Source: Rhizobium sp. NFR03
GTDB lineage: Bacteria > Pseudomonadota > Alphaproteobacteria > Rhizobiales > Rhizobiaceae
Assembly: GCF_900111275.1 (NCBI RefSeq)
Contig: NZ_FOGR01000001.1
Span: 186,001-250,000, forward strand
Length of the DNA stretch: 64,000 nt
Direction of reading: 5' to 3'
A program made the translations under genes and the position numbers. Positions 1 to 9,009 of the stretch are shown here, one piece after another; positions within the stretch are counted from its first letter, which is position 1; each line of letters starts with the position of its first letter. A model generated the notes under the pieces. It was not told the DNA's origin. It ran no database searches and saw only the letters and a program-made list of their open reading frames with translations.

Positions 1-224
1 ACCGCGCAAGGACAGCCAGGGAGGGAGAGGACATGATGTCCGACAAGGCGCAGAGGGGGATTTGGCACATCGCGCGGTTTCATTTTTAGCGCGGAAACGG
101 ATAACCAAGACTTAATTTACCTTCCGGAAGAACCCCACTTTTGTCCTGAAAGCCCAACGACACAGTTCCGCCGAAAAGGAAGAGGTATCGATTTTGCTAA
201 AGTAGTCAGAAGCTTGGAGCCAGC
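1..224. other. Intergenic region at window edge
   Basis: No convincing gene is visible in this stretch. It contains the upstream region of the DUF1003 gene, whose ribosome-binding site (TTGGAG, 5 nt before the ATG) lies at its end. A short palindrome TTCCGGAA occurs near 123. I cannot assign a promoter with confidence. Confidence 0.4.
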
Positions 225-770
225 ATGTCGACCATCGAAGATATCTCCCGCCGCCTTTTCAACAAGCCGGCGGCAGCGCTGGGCGCTGTGGAGCGCCATG
301 TGCTCGGACGGGCCAGCGCGCGCCAGACACTGTCGGAGGATGTCAATGCAAGCTTCATCGCAAGCCAGAGCGTCGGAGACCGGCTTGCCGACCAGATCGC
401 CCGCGTCGGAGGCTCCTGGGGCTTCATCGTCAGCTTTCTCGTCTTCCTCGCCGGCTGGGCGCTGATCAACACCGTCATCCTCATGCCGAACGAAGCCTTC
501 GACCCCTACCCCTTCATCTTCCTCAATCTCGTCCTCTCGATGGTCGCCGCCCTTCAAACCCCAATAATCATGATGTCGCAGAACCGGGAAGCCGCGAAGG
601 ACCGTCTGAACGCATCGAAGGACTATGAGGTGAACCTGAAATCCGAGATCGAGCTGATCTCCCTGCACCACAAGATCGATGATGTCCTCCTCAAGGAAAT
701 CGCCATCCTCCAGGCCAACATCGCCCGTCTCCACGACCGTCTGGAATCCTATGAGAACAGGCGAAACTGA
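225..770 (+). CDS. DUF1003 family inner-membrane protein
   Basis: The 181-residue protein matches the DUF1003 family. It has a soluble N-terminal segment of about 60 residues, two closely spaced hydrophobic segments (about residues 67-87 and 98-118, the second followed by PIIMMSQNR), and a long charged helical C-terminus likely to form a coiled coil. The pattern of two membrane helices followed by a MMSQNRE-like stretch is typical of the family, whose function is unknown. The start is supported by TTGGAG five bases upstream. The gene stands alone; a stem-loop at 805-824 lies just past its stop. Membrane location is inferred from hydrophobicity only. Confidence 0.85.
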   Translation: MSTIEDISRRLFNKPAAALGAVERHVLGRASARQTLSEDVNASFIASQSVGDRLADQIARVGGSWGFIVSFLVFLAGWALINTVILMPNEAFDPYPFIFLNLVLSMVAALQTPIIMMSQNREAAKDRLNASKDYEVNLKSEIELISLHHKIDDVLLKEIAILQANIARLHDRLESYENRRN

Positions 771-804
771 AGGCGCCATCCGGTCGGGCGTTCCAACGCA
801 AAAA

Positions 805-824
805 GCCGGAGATCGCTCTCCGGC
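805..824 (-). terminator. Rho-independent terminator for the DAHP synthase gene
   Basis: GCCGGAGA and TCTCCGGC form a perfect 8-bp stem with a 4-nt loop. On the minus strand it is followed by TTTTT (positions 804-800), so it fits an intrinsic terminator downstream of the minus-strand aroG. It could also slow transcription from the converging DUF1003 gene. Confidence 0.75.
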
Positions 825-858
825 CTCACACCGCTGACACACAGCTTTTTGACGAAGC

Positions 859-944
859 CGTCATCCTCGGCCTTGTGCCGAGGATCCGCTGACGTCAACC
901 AAATCCATCGGTTGCAGGTGCCCGGGACAAACCCGAGGATCACG
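859..944. repeat. Rhizobial-type intergenic palindromic repeat, copy 1
   Basis: The left end CGTCATCCTCGGCCTTGTG and the reverse complement of the right end (CGTGATCCTCGGGTTTGTC) are related inverted termini, each able to form a small CCTCGG/CCGAGG-type hairpin. A second member of the family is at 25556-25663. Such REP-like or mosaic elements are common between genes in Rhizobiaceae. It lies between the aroG stop and the terminator at 805-824. Confidence 0.7.
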
Positions 945-964
945 AAGGAGAGGATTGCGGCAGC

Positions 965-2344
965 TTATGCCCAGCCGTTGACCAGCATCCGCTTCTCGTC
1001 GCGTCCGCCCTTCATCCGCTCGGCGAGCAGGAAGGCCAGTTCGAGCGCCTGATCGGCGTTGAGACGCGGGTCGCAATGCGTGTGATAGCGATCGCCGAGG
1101 TCGGCGCCGGAGAGTGCGCGAGCGCCGCCGGTGCATTCCGTCACGTCGTTGCCGGTCATCTCGATGTGGATGCCGCCCGGATGCGTGCCTTCGGCGCGAT
1201 GGATCTGGAAGAAGCTTTCCACTTCGCTCAGGATCCGCTCGAACGGCCGCGTCTTGTAGCTGTTGAGCGTGATCGTGTTGCCGTGCATCGGGTCGCAGGA
1301 CCACACGACCTTCTTGCCCTCGCGCTGCACGGCGCGGATGAGGCGCGGCAGATGCTCGGCAACCTTGTCGTGGCCGAAGCGGCAGATCAGCGTCAACCGG
1401 CCCGCCTCGTTGGCAGGGTTGAGGATATCGATCAGCTCGATCAGCCCGTCGGCCGTCATCGACGGACCGCACTTCAGACCGATCGGGTTCTTGATGCCGC
1501 GGCAATATTCGACATGGGCATGGTCCGGCTGGCGTGTGCGGTCGCCGATCCAGATCATATGGCCCGACGTCGCATACCAGTCGCCCGAGGTCGAATCGAC
1601 GCGGGTCAGCGCCTGTTCGTAGCCGAGTAACAGTGCCTCGTGGCTGGTGAAGAAATCCGTCTCGCGCAGCGACGGGTTCGTCTCCGGCGTGATGCCGATG
1701 GCCTTCATGAAGTCCATCGTTTCGGAGATCCGGTCGGCGAGCTTGCGATAACGCTCGGCCTGCGGGCTGTCCTTCACGAAGCCCAGCATCCACTGGTGCA
1801 CGTTGTCGAGGTTGGCATAGCCACCCATCGCGAAAGCGCGCAGCAGGTTCAGCGTCGCTGCCGACTGGCGGTAGGCCATGATCTGGCGTTCCGGGTTCGG
1901 AATGCGCGACTCGGGCGTGAAGTCGATGCCGTTGATGATGTCGCCGCGATAGCTCGCAAGCTCGGTCTCGCCCTGACGCTCGATGTTGGACGAGCGGGGC
2001 TTGGCGAACTGTCCGGCGATACGCCCGACCTTGACCACCGGCTGCTGCGCGCCAAATGTCAGCACGACGGCCATCTGGAGGAAAGCGCGGAAGAAGTCGC
2101 GGATGGTGTCCGCGCCATGTTCGGCGAAGCTCTCGGCGCAGTCCCCGCCCTGCAGCAGGAAGCCCCGGCCTTCGGATACGTTGGCGAGCGCCTTCTTCAG
2201 GTTGCGCGCCTCACCGGCAAAAACGAGTGGCGGATAGGTCGCAAGCTGCGCCTCGGTCGCCGCCAGTGCGGCTGCATCCGGAAAATCGGGAACCTGGCTG
2301 ACGGGCTTCTGCCTCCAGCTGGTCGGTGTCCAGTTCTGTGCCAT
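965..2344 (-). CDS. aroG: Class II 3-deoxy-7-phosphoheptulonate (DAHP) synthase
   Basis: This 459-residue protein condenses phosphoenolpyruvate and erythrose 4-phosphate into DAHP, the first step of the shikimate pathway. It is the class II (plant/Mycobacterium-like) type: the N-terminus begins [11 protein letters not shown], followed by [14 protein letters not shown] near residue 83 (a metal and substrate region of the family), [15 protein letters not shown], and a C-terminal half with [14 protein letters not shown] and [17 protein letters not shown]. Length is normal for the class. The gene is monocistronic on the minus strand with a terminator at 805-824. Its 5' leader contains a GCACCGG/CCGGTGC hairpin (2389-2410). 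Symbol usage for class II enzymes varies (aroG, aroF, aroH). Confidence 0.95.
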   Translation of the reverse strand: MAQNWTPTSWRQKPVSQVPDFPDAAALAATEAQLATYPPLVFAGEARNLKKALANVSEGRGFLLQGGDCAESFAEHGADTIRDFFRAFLQMAVVLTFGAQQPVVKVGRIAGQFAKPRSSNIERQGETELASYRGDIINGIDFTPESRIPNPERQIMAYRQSAATLNLLRAFAMGGYANLDNVHQWMLGFVKDSPQAERYRKLADRISETMDFMKAIGITPETNPSLRETDFFTSHEALLLGYEQALTRVDSTSGDWYATSGHMIWIGDRTRQPDHAHVEYCRGIKNPIGLKCGPSMTADGLIELIDILNPANEAGRLTLICRFGHDKVAEHLPRLIRAVQREGKKVVWSCDPMHGNTITLNSYKTRPFERILSEVESFFQIHRAEGTHPGGIHIEMTGNDVTECTGGARALSGADLGDRYHTHCDPRLNADQALELAFLLAERMKGGRDEKRMLVNGWA

Positions 2345-2388
2345 CTCGATCGCCTTTCACGGTCCCGCTCTATCGGGCGGGCCTCGTC

Positions 2389-2410
2389 GCACCGGTGCCT
2401 CCTCCGGTGC
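2389..2410 (-). promoter_or_regulatory. Leader hairpin upstream of DAHP synthase
   Basis: GCACCGG (2389-2395) pairs with CCGGTGC (2404-2410) about 45-65 nt upstream of the aroG start. The loop on the minus strand contains AGGAGG. No leader peptide rich in aromatic residues was recognised, so a regulatory role is only a possibility. Confidence 0.25.
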
Positions 2411-2512
2411 CATCTTCGATGCGGGCTTATAGACGTTAAGATGCCGCTTGCAAAGCCCGTCGGCGCCGCCGCTACTCACCGTTCAGCGCGCCTGACGCTT
2501 AGGCGGGAAATA

Positions 2513-3358
2513 TCACGGATTGCCCCGAAACAGGCCTGCTTTGGCTTTGAGCAGCGCCGCCAGACGCTCGATCACCAGCCGCACTTCCGGGCGATGCCGC
2601 TCGTCGTCGTGGCTGACGATGAAGATCGCATGATCGAGCGCTGCGACCGGTTCGCCGATCCGCTCCAGCTCCGGATCCGCGTCCCCCACGAAGACCGGCA
2701 TGAGGCTGCGCCCGGCTCCGCTGCGCACCAGCCTGTGAAGAAGATCGAAGCTCGTCGTCCAGGTGTGGATATCGGCCTCTTGGTTCTCGAAGACCCAGCG
2801 CTCGGGCGCCCGTCGCGCCGCGTCGGTGGACATCGAGACCCACCGCGCCCGCGCTTCCGCAGTGGCTTTCCGGGACGTATAGACGGCGTAGCGTATGCCG
2901 ACCGAGCGCAACGCCGCGACATTGCCGCCGGCGGGTGCTTCGGGAAGCAGGCTCACATCGACGCCACGAAAAGCAAGCTCCTCGGTCGTTCCCCGGCAGC
3001 AGAGCCGGAAGCGGTCGAAGGCGTCTCTGATATCGCCAAGATGATCGGCCATGAACCCTGCCATCCAGCTTTGGCCAGCCAGCGTCACGATCGGAAACGC
3101 GAAGCGCCATCCCGAAATACCATCGGCTGCCGCCTGCATCGCGAGGACACGGTCGAGCAGGATCTCGCCGTCATGCGCAAGGCGATAGCCTTGCTGGCTG
3201 CGCTCGAACAGCGACCGGCCGAGCGACTTTTCCAGCGCCAGAATCCGCCGCCCGATCGTCGGCGCGGAGAGGCCCGTGCGTGCCGCCGCAGCGCTCAGGC
3301 CGCCCGCCATGGCGACATGCAGGAAGAGTTGCAGTTCATCCCAAGCCGTCTCATCCAT
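2513..3358 (-). CDS. LysR-family transcriptional regulator
   Basis: A winged helix-turn-helix is evident in the first 60 residues (ELQLFLHVAMAGGLSAAAA, then LSAPTIGRRILALEKSLG and LFERSQQGYRL), followed by a periplasmic-binding-protein-like effector domain, as in LysR proteins of about 280-300 residues. I use the internal ATG at 3358 (281 residues) since LysR proteins usually begin a few residues before the first helix; an ATG at 3373 would add five residues. It is divergent from a small plus-strand ORF at 3540-3767, the usual arrangement for a LysR regulator and its target, but the effector is unknown. Confidence 0.85.
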   Translation of the reverse strand: MDETAWDELQLFLHVAMAGGLSAAAARTGLSAPTIGRRILALEKSLGRSLFERSQQGYRLAHDGEILLDRVLAMQAAADGISGWRFAFPIVTLAGQSWMAGFMADHLGDIRDAFDRFRLCCRGTTEELAFRGVDVSLLPEAPAGGNVAALRSVGIRYAVYTSRKATAEARARWVSMSTDAARRAPERWVFENQEADIHTWTTSFDLLHRLVRSGAGRSLMPVFVGDADPELERIGEPVAALDHAIFIVSHDDERHRPEVRLVIERLAALLKAKAGLFRGNP

Positions 3359-3539
3359 CGTTCGCCCCGCCATGACGCGACCCGGGCGCCGCCGCCCGCG
3401 TGATACCTTCGAGCGTCCTTATAGCATCCCTTTCGGCACTGCCCTCCGCGCAGAAATGAAACGCCCCTTTCATTCCTGCGTCTACGAGCGCGCGATACCG
3501 GCGGCTATGTCAGGAGCATGCATTCTCAAGGAGATCGCA

Positions 3540-3767
3540 ATGCGCGACCAGCTTCTGATCCACACGCTCAAGAACCGCAGTGCACATGGCAAGACCGACC
3601 CCTTCGCCGATCCGCTCGACCACCCCTCGTGGGATGGCCTGCGATGGTTCGTGCCGCTCCTCGCGGTCCTCTTCCGGTCGACGCGGCCTATCTCACCGAA
3701 AGCCGAACCGGCGCGCCGACCAAAGCCGGACCGGCTCTACACCCGCTCGCCGTTGCGGATGCGGTAG
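3540..3767 (+). CDS. Small hypothetical protein divergent from LysR gene
   Basis: A 75-residue reading frame starts MRDQLLIHTLKNRSAHGK and is preceded by a good ribosome-binding site (AAGGAG, 6 nt spacing). The middle has DGLRWFVPLLAVLF, a short hydrophobic stretch that may be a membrane segment, then a basic, proline-rich tail. The 3' end overlaps the converging gor gene by 31 bp. The position opposite a LysR gene and the strong ribosome-binding site argue that it is real. I do not recognise the family and it could be a decayed fragment. Confidence 0.5.
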   Translation: MRDQLLIHTLKNRSAHGKTDPFADPLDHPSWDGLRWFVPLLAVLFRSTRPISPKAEPARRPKPDRLYTRSPLRMR

Positions 3768-5125
3768 CTCGGCGCATACATCGTCACCAGCTCTTCGGAC
3801 GCCGTGGGATGCACCGCCATCGTCCGGTCGAAATCATCCTTGGTAACGCCAGCCTTCAGCGAAATGCCCAGAAGCTGCGCCATCTCGCCGGCACTCGGCC
3901 CGAGAATATGCGCCCCGACCACTTTACGATTTTCCGCGTTGACGACGAGCTTCATGATCGTCTTCTCGGAGCGGCCGGAGAGCGTCGCACGCATCGGCCG
4001 GAACTCGGTCCGGTAGATCTCGACATCGGTCAGCGCCCGCGCCGCCTCTTCCTCCGACAGGCCCACCGTGCCGATCTCCGGCTGGGAGAACACGGCCGTG
4101 GCGATCAGGTCGTGATCTGGCGAGGTCGGATTGCCCTTGTACTCGGTCTCGATGAAACACATGGCCTCGTGGATGGCGACCGGCGTCAGCTGCACGCGGT
4201 TCGTCACGTCCCCCAGCGCATAGATGCCCGGTGCGCTTGTGCGCGAGAACGCATCCACGACGATCGCGCCCTGATGGTCGGTCTTCACGCCCGCAGCCTC
4301 CAGCCCCAGGCCTTCCGTATTGGGCACCCGCCCGAGCGCCAGCATCACCTGGTCCACCGTCAGGATTTCACCCTTCAGCGTCGTCACCAGTCGACGGCCA
4401 TCCTCGGCATCCGAAACGGTTTCGATAATGTCCTCGCAGAGGATGCGGATGCCTTTCTCCGCCATCGCCCTGTGCAGTCCCTGCCGCATGTCCCTGTCGA
4501 ACCGCGAGAGGATTTCCTTCCCGCGATAGATCAGCGTCGTCTCGACGCCGAGGCCGTGAAGGATGTTGGCGAACTCGACGGCGATGTAGCCGCCGCCGGC
4601 AATCAGAATGGATTTCGGCAGCTCGGGAAGATCGAACACCTCGTTCGAGGTGATCGTCAGCTCATGGCCCGGAAGAGCCGCATGCGGTGCCGGACGTCCC
4701 CCGACGGCGATGACGATCCGCTCCGCGGTCACGATGCGGCCGGTCGACAGCAGCTTGATGCTGTTCGGCCCCACCAGTTCCGCCCGCGTATGCAGAATGT
4801 CCGCGCCGGCATTCGCGAGGCCCTTCTGGTAAAGCCCCTCCAGCCGCGTGATTTCGGCTTCCTTGGCGGCCACCAGCTTGTGCCAGTCGAAAGACGTCTC
4901 GCCGACCGTCCAGCCAAATCCTTCGGCGTCCTTGAAATCGGTCGAGAATTCGGACGCGTAGACATAGAGCTTCTTCGGTACGCAGCCGCGAATAACGCAT
5001 GTGCCGCCATAGCGAAATTCCTCGGCAATCCCGACCTTCTTGCCATGCGCCGCGGCAACGCGACCGCTGCGCACCCCGCCGGACCCGCCGCCGATGACGA
5101 AGAGATCATAATCGTAAGATGTCAT
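3737..5125 (-). CDS. gor: Glutathione-disulfide reductase
   Basis: This 462-residue FAD enzyme reduces oxidised glutathione with NADPH in the cytoplasm. It shows the N-terminal FAD motif (IGGGSGGVRSGR, residues 11-22), the redox-active disulfide GGTCVIRGCVPKK with Cys43 and Cys48, an NADPH-binding Rossmann motif (IAGGGYIAVE), the second FAD motif (GIYALGDV), and the C-terminal catalytic AVHPTASEE histidine-glutamate pair. Length is typical. It is transcribed on the minus strand downstream of the rpiA-DUF2059 pair but separated from it by a terminator at 5230-5262, so it probably has its own promoter. Confidence 0.96.
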   Translation of the reverse strand: MTSYDYDLFVIGGGSGGVRSGRVAAAHGKKVGIAEEFRYGGTCVIRGCVPKKLYVYASEFSTDFKDAEGFGWTVGETSFDWHKLVAAKEAEITRLEGLYQKGLANAGADILHTRAELVGPNSIKLLSTGRIVTAERIVIAVGGRPAPHAALPGHELTITSNEVFDLPELPKSILIAGGGYIAVEFANILHGLGVETTLIYRGKEILSRFDRDMRQGLHRAMAEKGIRILCEDIIETVSDAEDGRRLVTTLKGEILTVDQVMLALGRVPNTEGLGLEAAGVKTDHQGAIVVDAFSRTSAPGIYALGDVTNRVQLTPVAIHEAMCFIETEYKGNPTSPDHDLIATAVFSQPEIGTVGLSEEEAARALTDVEIYRTEFRPMRATLSGRSEKTIMKLVVNAENRKVVGAHILGPSAGEMAQLLGISLKAGVTKDDFDRTMAVHPTASEELVTMYAPSYRIRNGERV

Positions 5126-5229
5126 GGAAGGCTCCGGGGACCGAGAAGACTGCGAATGCCTGCGGGCGCGGCGCGCTCGTATCCGGCGCTGCCACTTGGC
5201 ATGTCCCTGATATAGGGCGCCACACCGGC

Positions 5230-5262
5230 AAAAGAAAAGCCCCCCGGCAGGTGCGGAGGGCT
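5230..5262 (-). terminator. Terminator downstream of the DUF2059 gene
   Basis: On the minus strand AGCCCTCC pairs with GGGGGGCT (one mismatch) and is followed directly by TTTTCTTTT, giving a typical intrinsic terminator 35 bp after the DUF2059 stop codon. Confidence 0.75.
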
Positions 5263-5296
5263 CGATGGTGTCGTGCTGATGATCGGCCGGGAAGCC

Positions 5297-5857
5297 TCAG
5301 GGCGCCGGGGTCGGTGCCGGTGCCGGTGCCGTCGGCGGCTTGCCGGCTTCTTCGGCCGGGGCGGCCAGCGTCGCCTGCAGCGTCTTGGTGGCTTCGGCAT
5401 TCAGATCACGGGAAACGCCGGCTGCCCAGATGTCGGCTGCCTTCAGCATTTCGCGCGAAGCGATCGGTCCATCGTTCAGCAGCTTCTTGCCGGCTTCCGA
5501 CTGGTAGAAGGCGCTGATGGCGTTGAGCTGCTCGACTGTGAAGGTCTTGGCGTAGATCGTCGCTGCCTCGCGCTCCAGATCGGCGCGGCGACCGGCAAGT
5601 TCCAGCGCCTTCGTGTCGATCGTGGACGAGATGAGGTCCTGATAGTTCGGCGAAGCCTGAATCAGGTTGGCCTTCAGGCGCTCGGCGAGGTTCGGGAGGA
5701 TATTGTCGAAATTATCGGTGGCGCCGATGGCGGAAATGGCAGCGCGCGCAGCCTTCAGGTGGTCTTCCGTCACGTCCTGCGCAAAAGCTGCGGGTGCCGT
5801 GGTGGCGAGAAGAACGAAGGCGGTCAAGACGCGGACCCGGCCTGCAAATCTGTTCAT
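5297..5857 (-). CDS. Secreted DUF2059 domain protein
   Basis: The 186-residue protein begins with a signal peptide (basic MNRFAGRVR, hydrophobic VLTAFVLLATTAPAAFA, cleavage likely after AFA near residue 26), so it should act in the periplasm. The body is helical with the DUF2059 pattern TVEQLNAISAFYQSEAGKKLL, and ends in a proline-alanine-rich tail. The function of DUF2059 is not established. It lies 65 bp downstream of rpiA on the same strand and is closed by a terminator, so the two may form an operon without an obvious functional link. Confidence 0.85.
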   Translation of the reverse strand: MNRFAGRVRVLTAFVLLATTAPAAFAQDVTEDHLKAARAAISAIGATDNFDNILPNLAERLKANLIQASPNYQDLISSTIDTKALELAGRRADLEREAATIYAKTFTVEQLNAISAFYQSEAGKKLLNDGPIASREMLKAADIWAAGVSRDLNAEATKTLQATLAAPAEEAGKPPTAPAPAPTPAP

Positions 5858-5922
5858 TCGAAAAAGCTCCTGTGTGTTCTTGGGCGTCGCGCCGGTTCGA
5901 CGCGTCGGTAATTCGATGGGGA

Positions 5923-6627
5923 TCAGGCCGATCGTGCGCTCGTCATCATCCTGGCACCCGTCTCGCCGGCGATGATCACCAGAGAAGCCAAGCCGATGAA
6001 GAGGCCGTGCTCGACCACGCCCGGAAGTCCGTTCAGCTCGCGCGCCAGCGCATCTGCATCAGGAATGCGGCCAAAAGATGCATCCACGATCAGATGTCCC
6101 CCGTCCGTCTCATACAATCCGTCGCCGGAACTGCGCAGTGCAAGGTCGCCGGAAAGCCCCAGCCGCGAAGCGGTTTTCTCGATGGCGATCAGCGTCGCCT
6201 TCTGACCGAACGGGTTGATCTCGATCGGCAGCTTGAAGGCGCCGAGCGTTTTCACGACCTTGCTCTCGTCGGCGATGACGATCATGCGCGCCGAAGACGA
6301 TGCGACGATCTTCTCGCGCAGAAGCGCACCGCCACCGCCCTTGATGAGGTTGAGGTCGGTATCGACCTCGTCCGCGCCATCGATCGTCAGGTCCAGTTCG
6401 GGCAGCTCGTCCAGCGAACGCAGGGGAATGCCGAGTTCCAGGCACAGCCGCGCCGTGCGTTCGGATGTCGGAACACCTTCGATGCGAAAACCGTCCGCGA
6501 CCTTTTCGGCGAGCAGGCGAATGAACTCCTCCGCCGTGGAGCCTGTACCGATCCCGAGCCGCATGCCGTCCTCGACATGCGCGAGCGCCGCCTCGGCGGC
6601 CTTGATCTTCATCTGGCGGGCATCCAT
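5923..6627 (-). CDS. rpiA: Ribose-5-phosphate isomerase A
   Basis: This 234-residue enzyme interconverts ribose 5-phosphate and ribulose 5-phosphate in the pentose phosphate pathway. The family signatures are clear: [12 protein letters not shown] in the phosphate-binding loop, [10 protein letters not shown], and [12 protein letters not shown] with the catalytic region. I chose the ATG at 6627 ([12 protein letters not shown]), which has GGGAG upstream and gives the normal family length; the longer open frame upstream has no similarity to the family. DUF2059 follows it. The divergent gph gene starts 237 bp away. Confidence 0.95.
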   Translation of the reverse strand: MDARQMKIKAAEAALAHVEDGMRLGIGTGSTAEEFIRLLAEKVADGFRIEGVPTSERTARLCLELGIPLRSLDELPELDLTIDGADEVDTDLNLIKGGGGALLREKIVASSSARMIVIADESKVVKTLGAFKLPIEINPFGQKATLIAIEKTASRLGLSGDLALRSSGDGLYETDGGHLIVDASFGRIPDADALARELNGLPGVVEHGLFIGLASLVIIAGETGARMMTSARSA

Positions 6628-6863
6628 GCGCCGCTGTCTCCCGTTGAACCCATGGTCCGGGCAGGGCCCGGTCGCCCGGAGGTTTACACGGCCCAAGCGG
6701 CAGAGGAAAGCCCCCGGCGCGAACACCCCCGCCGAACCTGCGTGCGGCAGAGCCCGCAGCGGCTGCAAAGCCCATCCTGCAAAGCCGGTCCTCCAAAGAT
6801 TGCATTTCGGCGCGAGGTCGCATACCCCGGCAGACAAACTCCAGACCGCAAAGGCCGCGCCCC

Positions 6864-7589
6864 ATGCCCTCGCCCATGCCCTCAAGTTCGACCTCCCCAG
6901 CCGGCTCCCTGCCCCCCGCCACCATCGTCTTCGATCTCGACGGCACGCTGGTCGATACCGCGCCCGATCTCGTCGCAAGCCTCAATCATGCGGTCATGCA
7001 GGCGGGCCTCGCACCGGTCGGCTATGACGACCTGACCCATCTCGTCGGCCATGGCGCGCAGGCCATGATTGAGCGAACCTTCAAGCTGCGCGACAAGCCG
7101 CTGAGCGAAGACGATCTTGCCTGGCAGATGAAGGAATTCGTCGCCCATTACCACGCCACCATGCCCGGCGCGTCCATGCCATATCCCGGCGTGCTCGATG
7201 CCATGGACCGGTTGTCGGAAGCCGGCTATCTCTTGGCCGTCTGCACCAACAAGCTGGAAATGCTGGCAAAGACGCTGCTCGGAAAACTCGGCCTCACGGC
7301 GCGCTTTGCCGCGATCACAGGCGGCGACACGTTCGACGTGCGCAAACCCCATGCCGAGCACCTGCTCGCCACCATTCGCCTTGCCGGCGGAACGCCCGGC
7401 CGCGCTGTTATGATCGGCGACAGCCGCAACGACATCCTCGTGGCCCAGAATGCCGCCATTCCCTCCATCGCCGTCCCCTTCGGTTACTCCGACGTCGCCG
7501 TGGAAACGCTCGGGCCCACCGTCGTGATCACCCACTTCACCGAGCTGACCCCGGATCTCGTCGAGCGCCTTCTGGCAGACAAAGGCTGA
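6864..7589 (+). CDS. gph: Phosphoglycolate phosphatase, HAD superfamily
   Basis: The 241-residue protein has HAD motif [16 protein letters not shown] (nucleophile Asp24, acid-base Asp26), motif II in VCTNK, and motifs III/IV in [10 protein letters not shown] and MIGDSRNDI. The cap and order match Gph, which dephosphorylates 2-phosphoglycolate formed in DNA repair or oxygenase side reactions. The N-terminal 15 residues are low in complexity and a start at the second Met (6876) is possible. It converges with lpxB, with a palindrome at 7600-7642 between the two stops. Substrate is inferred from family resemblance. Confidence 0.88.
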   Translation: MPSPMPSSSTSPAGSLPPATIVFDLDGTLVDTAPDLVASLNHAVMQAGLAPVGYDDLTHLVGHGAQAMIERTFKLRDKPLSEDDLAWQMKEFVAHYHATMPGASMPYPGVLDAMDRLSEAGYLLAVCTNKLEMLAKTLLGKLGLTARFAAITGGDTFDVRKPHAEHLLATIRLAGGTPGRAVMIGDSRNDILVAQNAAIPSIAVPFGYSDVAVETLGPTVVITHFTELTPDLVERLLADKG

Positions 7590-7599
7590 CGGGCTAGAA

Positions 7600-7642
7600 T
7601 TTGTCAGGGATAAGTGGAATCCGGTTATCCCGAAGAGACAAA
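7600..7642. terminator. Convergent-gene stem-loop between gph and lpxB
   Basis: TTTGTC/GACAAA outer arms and GGGATAA/TTATCCC inner arms form a long interrupted stem. It starts 10 bp after the gph stop and lies 53 bp beyond the lpxB stop. On the plus strand the nearest run is only weakly T-rich, so it may be a factor-dependent or bidirectional terminator. Confidence 0.45.
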
Positions 7643-7694
7643 CGACAAAAAAGGGGTTTAGAGTCTGGCCGGTTCAGAATGAACCTGACAGCCT

Positions 7695-8909
7695 CTAAAG
7701 GCGCGAAGCCTTCTTCTCCATCGTCTCCAGCACGACGTCCGCCGCGCGCTCGCCCGGCGGAATGTCGGTCCGCATGATATCCCACACCGTATCGAAGCCG
7801 CCGATCATCGCGCGGCGTTCCGGTGTGTCGAGTGCAAGGCGTTCCATCCAGCGGGCCAGCGCACCCGGACGGATCGATTCGTTGAAATATTCCGGCACGA
7901 TCACATAGTCCCCGATCAGGTTCGGCAGGTTGGCCGTCCAGATACGGATGCGCTTGTGCATCATGCGGATCAGCCAGTCCGCCTTGTAATTGGACACGAC
8001 GGGAATGCTGCAAAGACCGAGTTCGAGGATAACGGTGCCGGAGGCCGCCATGGCGACATCGGCTTCGGCGAACGCCTGCCATTTGGCCTGCGTTCCCACC
8101 AGCACCTCGACCTCGACCGGCCAGTCGCGCACCAGCTCCCGCACACGCTCGGCCTGTCGCGGCACGGTCGGAGCCACGAAGCGAAACGCCGGCGACCGCC
8201 GCGCCAGGATCTCCACCGCCTCCCGGAACACGGGAAGCAGCCGCGTTATCTCCGAGCCGCGGGAACCCGGAAGGATAAGACAGGTTCGTTGTGCCTCTTC
8301 ACTTCCAGTCTCGACCCCGAGCGCACTGCGCGCCTCGCCCCGGCTCCACTGCGCCGCGCGCACGCCAAGCACATTTGCGTCTGATGCCAGCCGGTGCCCG
8401 ACATAGGTCGTCGGCGGCCCGCCGAGCGTCGCCATGGCATCCGGCTCGAATGGCAGGACGGCGAGGACATGATCGACGTAAGGTCGCATCCGCAGGGCCC
8501 GCTCGGGTTTCCACGCCCAGACGCTGGGGCAGACGTAATCGACGATGGGCAGGTCCGGCAACGACGCCCGGACCAGCTTTGCCACGCGATGCGTGAAATC
8601 CGGGCTGTCGATGATGACGAGCACATCCGGCTTGGCGGCAACGATCGCTTGTGCCGTCTGGCGAATGCGCATCAGCAGCTTCGGAAGCCGGGCAAGCACC
8701 TGCGAAATGCCCATGATCGAGAGTTCGGAGTAATCGAACAGCGAAACGAGCCCCTGCCCCTCCAACTCCTCGCCGCCCACGCCGACCACCGAGACGGACC
8801 CGACACGCTCCTTCAGCGCCCGAATGAGATCGCCGCCCAGCTGATCCCCGGAAACCTCCCCCGCAACGACCGCGACCTTCATATGCTCCGGCCTATTCTC
8901 TCTCGGCAT
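7695..8909 (-). CDS. lpxB: Lipid-A-disaccharide synthase
   Basis: This peripheral membrane glycosyltransferase (404 residues) joins UDP-diacylglucosamine and lipid X to make the lipid A disaccharide. Family features are AGEVSGDQLGGDLIRAL at the N-terminus, VDYVCPSVWAWKPER, LPFEP and PGSRGSEI in the UDP-binding half, and the C-terminal SNYKADWLI. The start at 8909 has AAGGAGG four bases upstream; an alternative ATG at 8882 (MKVAVVAGEV) matches family length better but has a weaker ribosome-binding site. It is the last lipid A gene of the lpxD-fabZ-lpxA-lpxI-lpxB series, 100 bp after lpxI. Confidence 0.95.
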   Translation of the reverse strand: MPRENRPEHMKVAVVAGEVSGDQLGGDLIRALKERVGSVSVVGVGGEELEGQGLVSLFDYSELSIMGISQVLARLPKLLMRIRQTAQAIVAAKPDVLVIIDSPDFTHRVAKLVRASLPDLPIVDYVCPSVWAWKPERALRMRPYVDHVLAVLPFEPDAMATLGGPPTTYVGHRLASDANVLGVRAAQWSRGEARSALGVETGSEEAQRTCLILPGSRGSEITRLLPVFREAVEILARRSPAFRFVAPTVPRQAERVRELVRDWPVEVEVLVGTQAKWQAFAEADVAMAASGTVILELGLCSIPVVSNYKADWLIRMMHKRIRIWTANLPNLIGDYVIVPEYFNESIRPGALARWMERLALDTPERRAMIGGFDTVWDIMRTDIPPGERAADVVLETMEKKASRL

Positions 8910-9009
8910 GCAGCCTCCTTGAAACTCTATCGCAAGCCGAAAGCGCGCCCGCCTTCCATCACATGCCCGCTAAACCGCGCTCGACAGCCTGCATACCGCG
9001 TCTGCTGGT

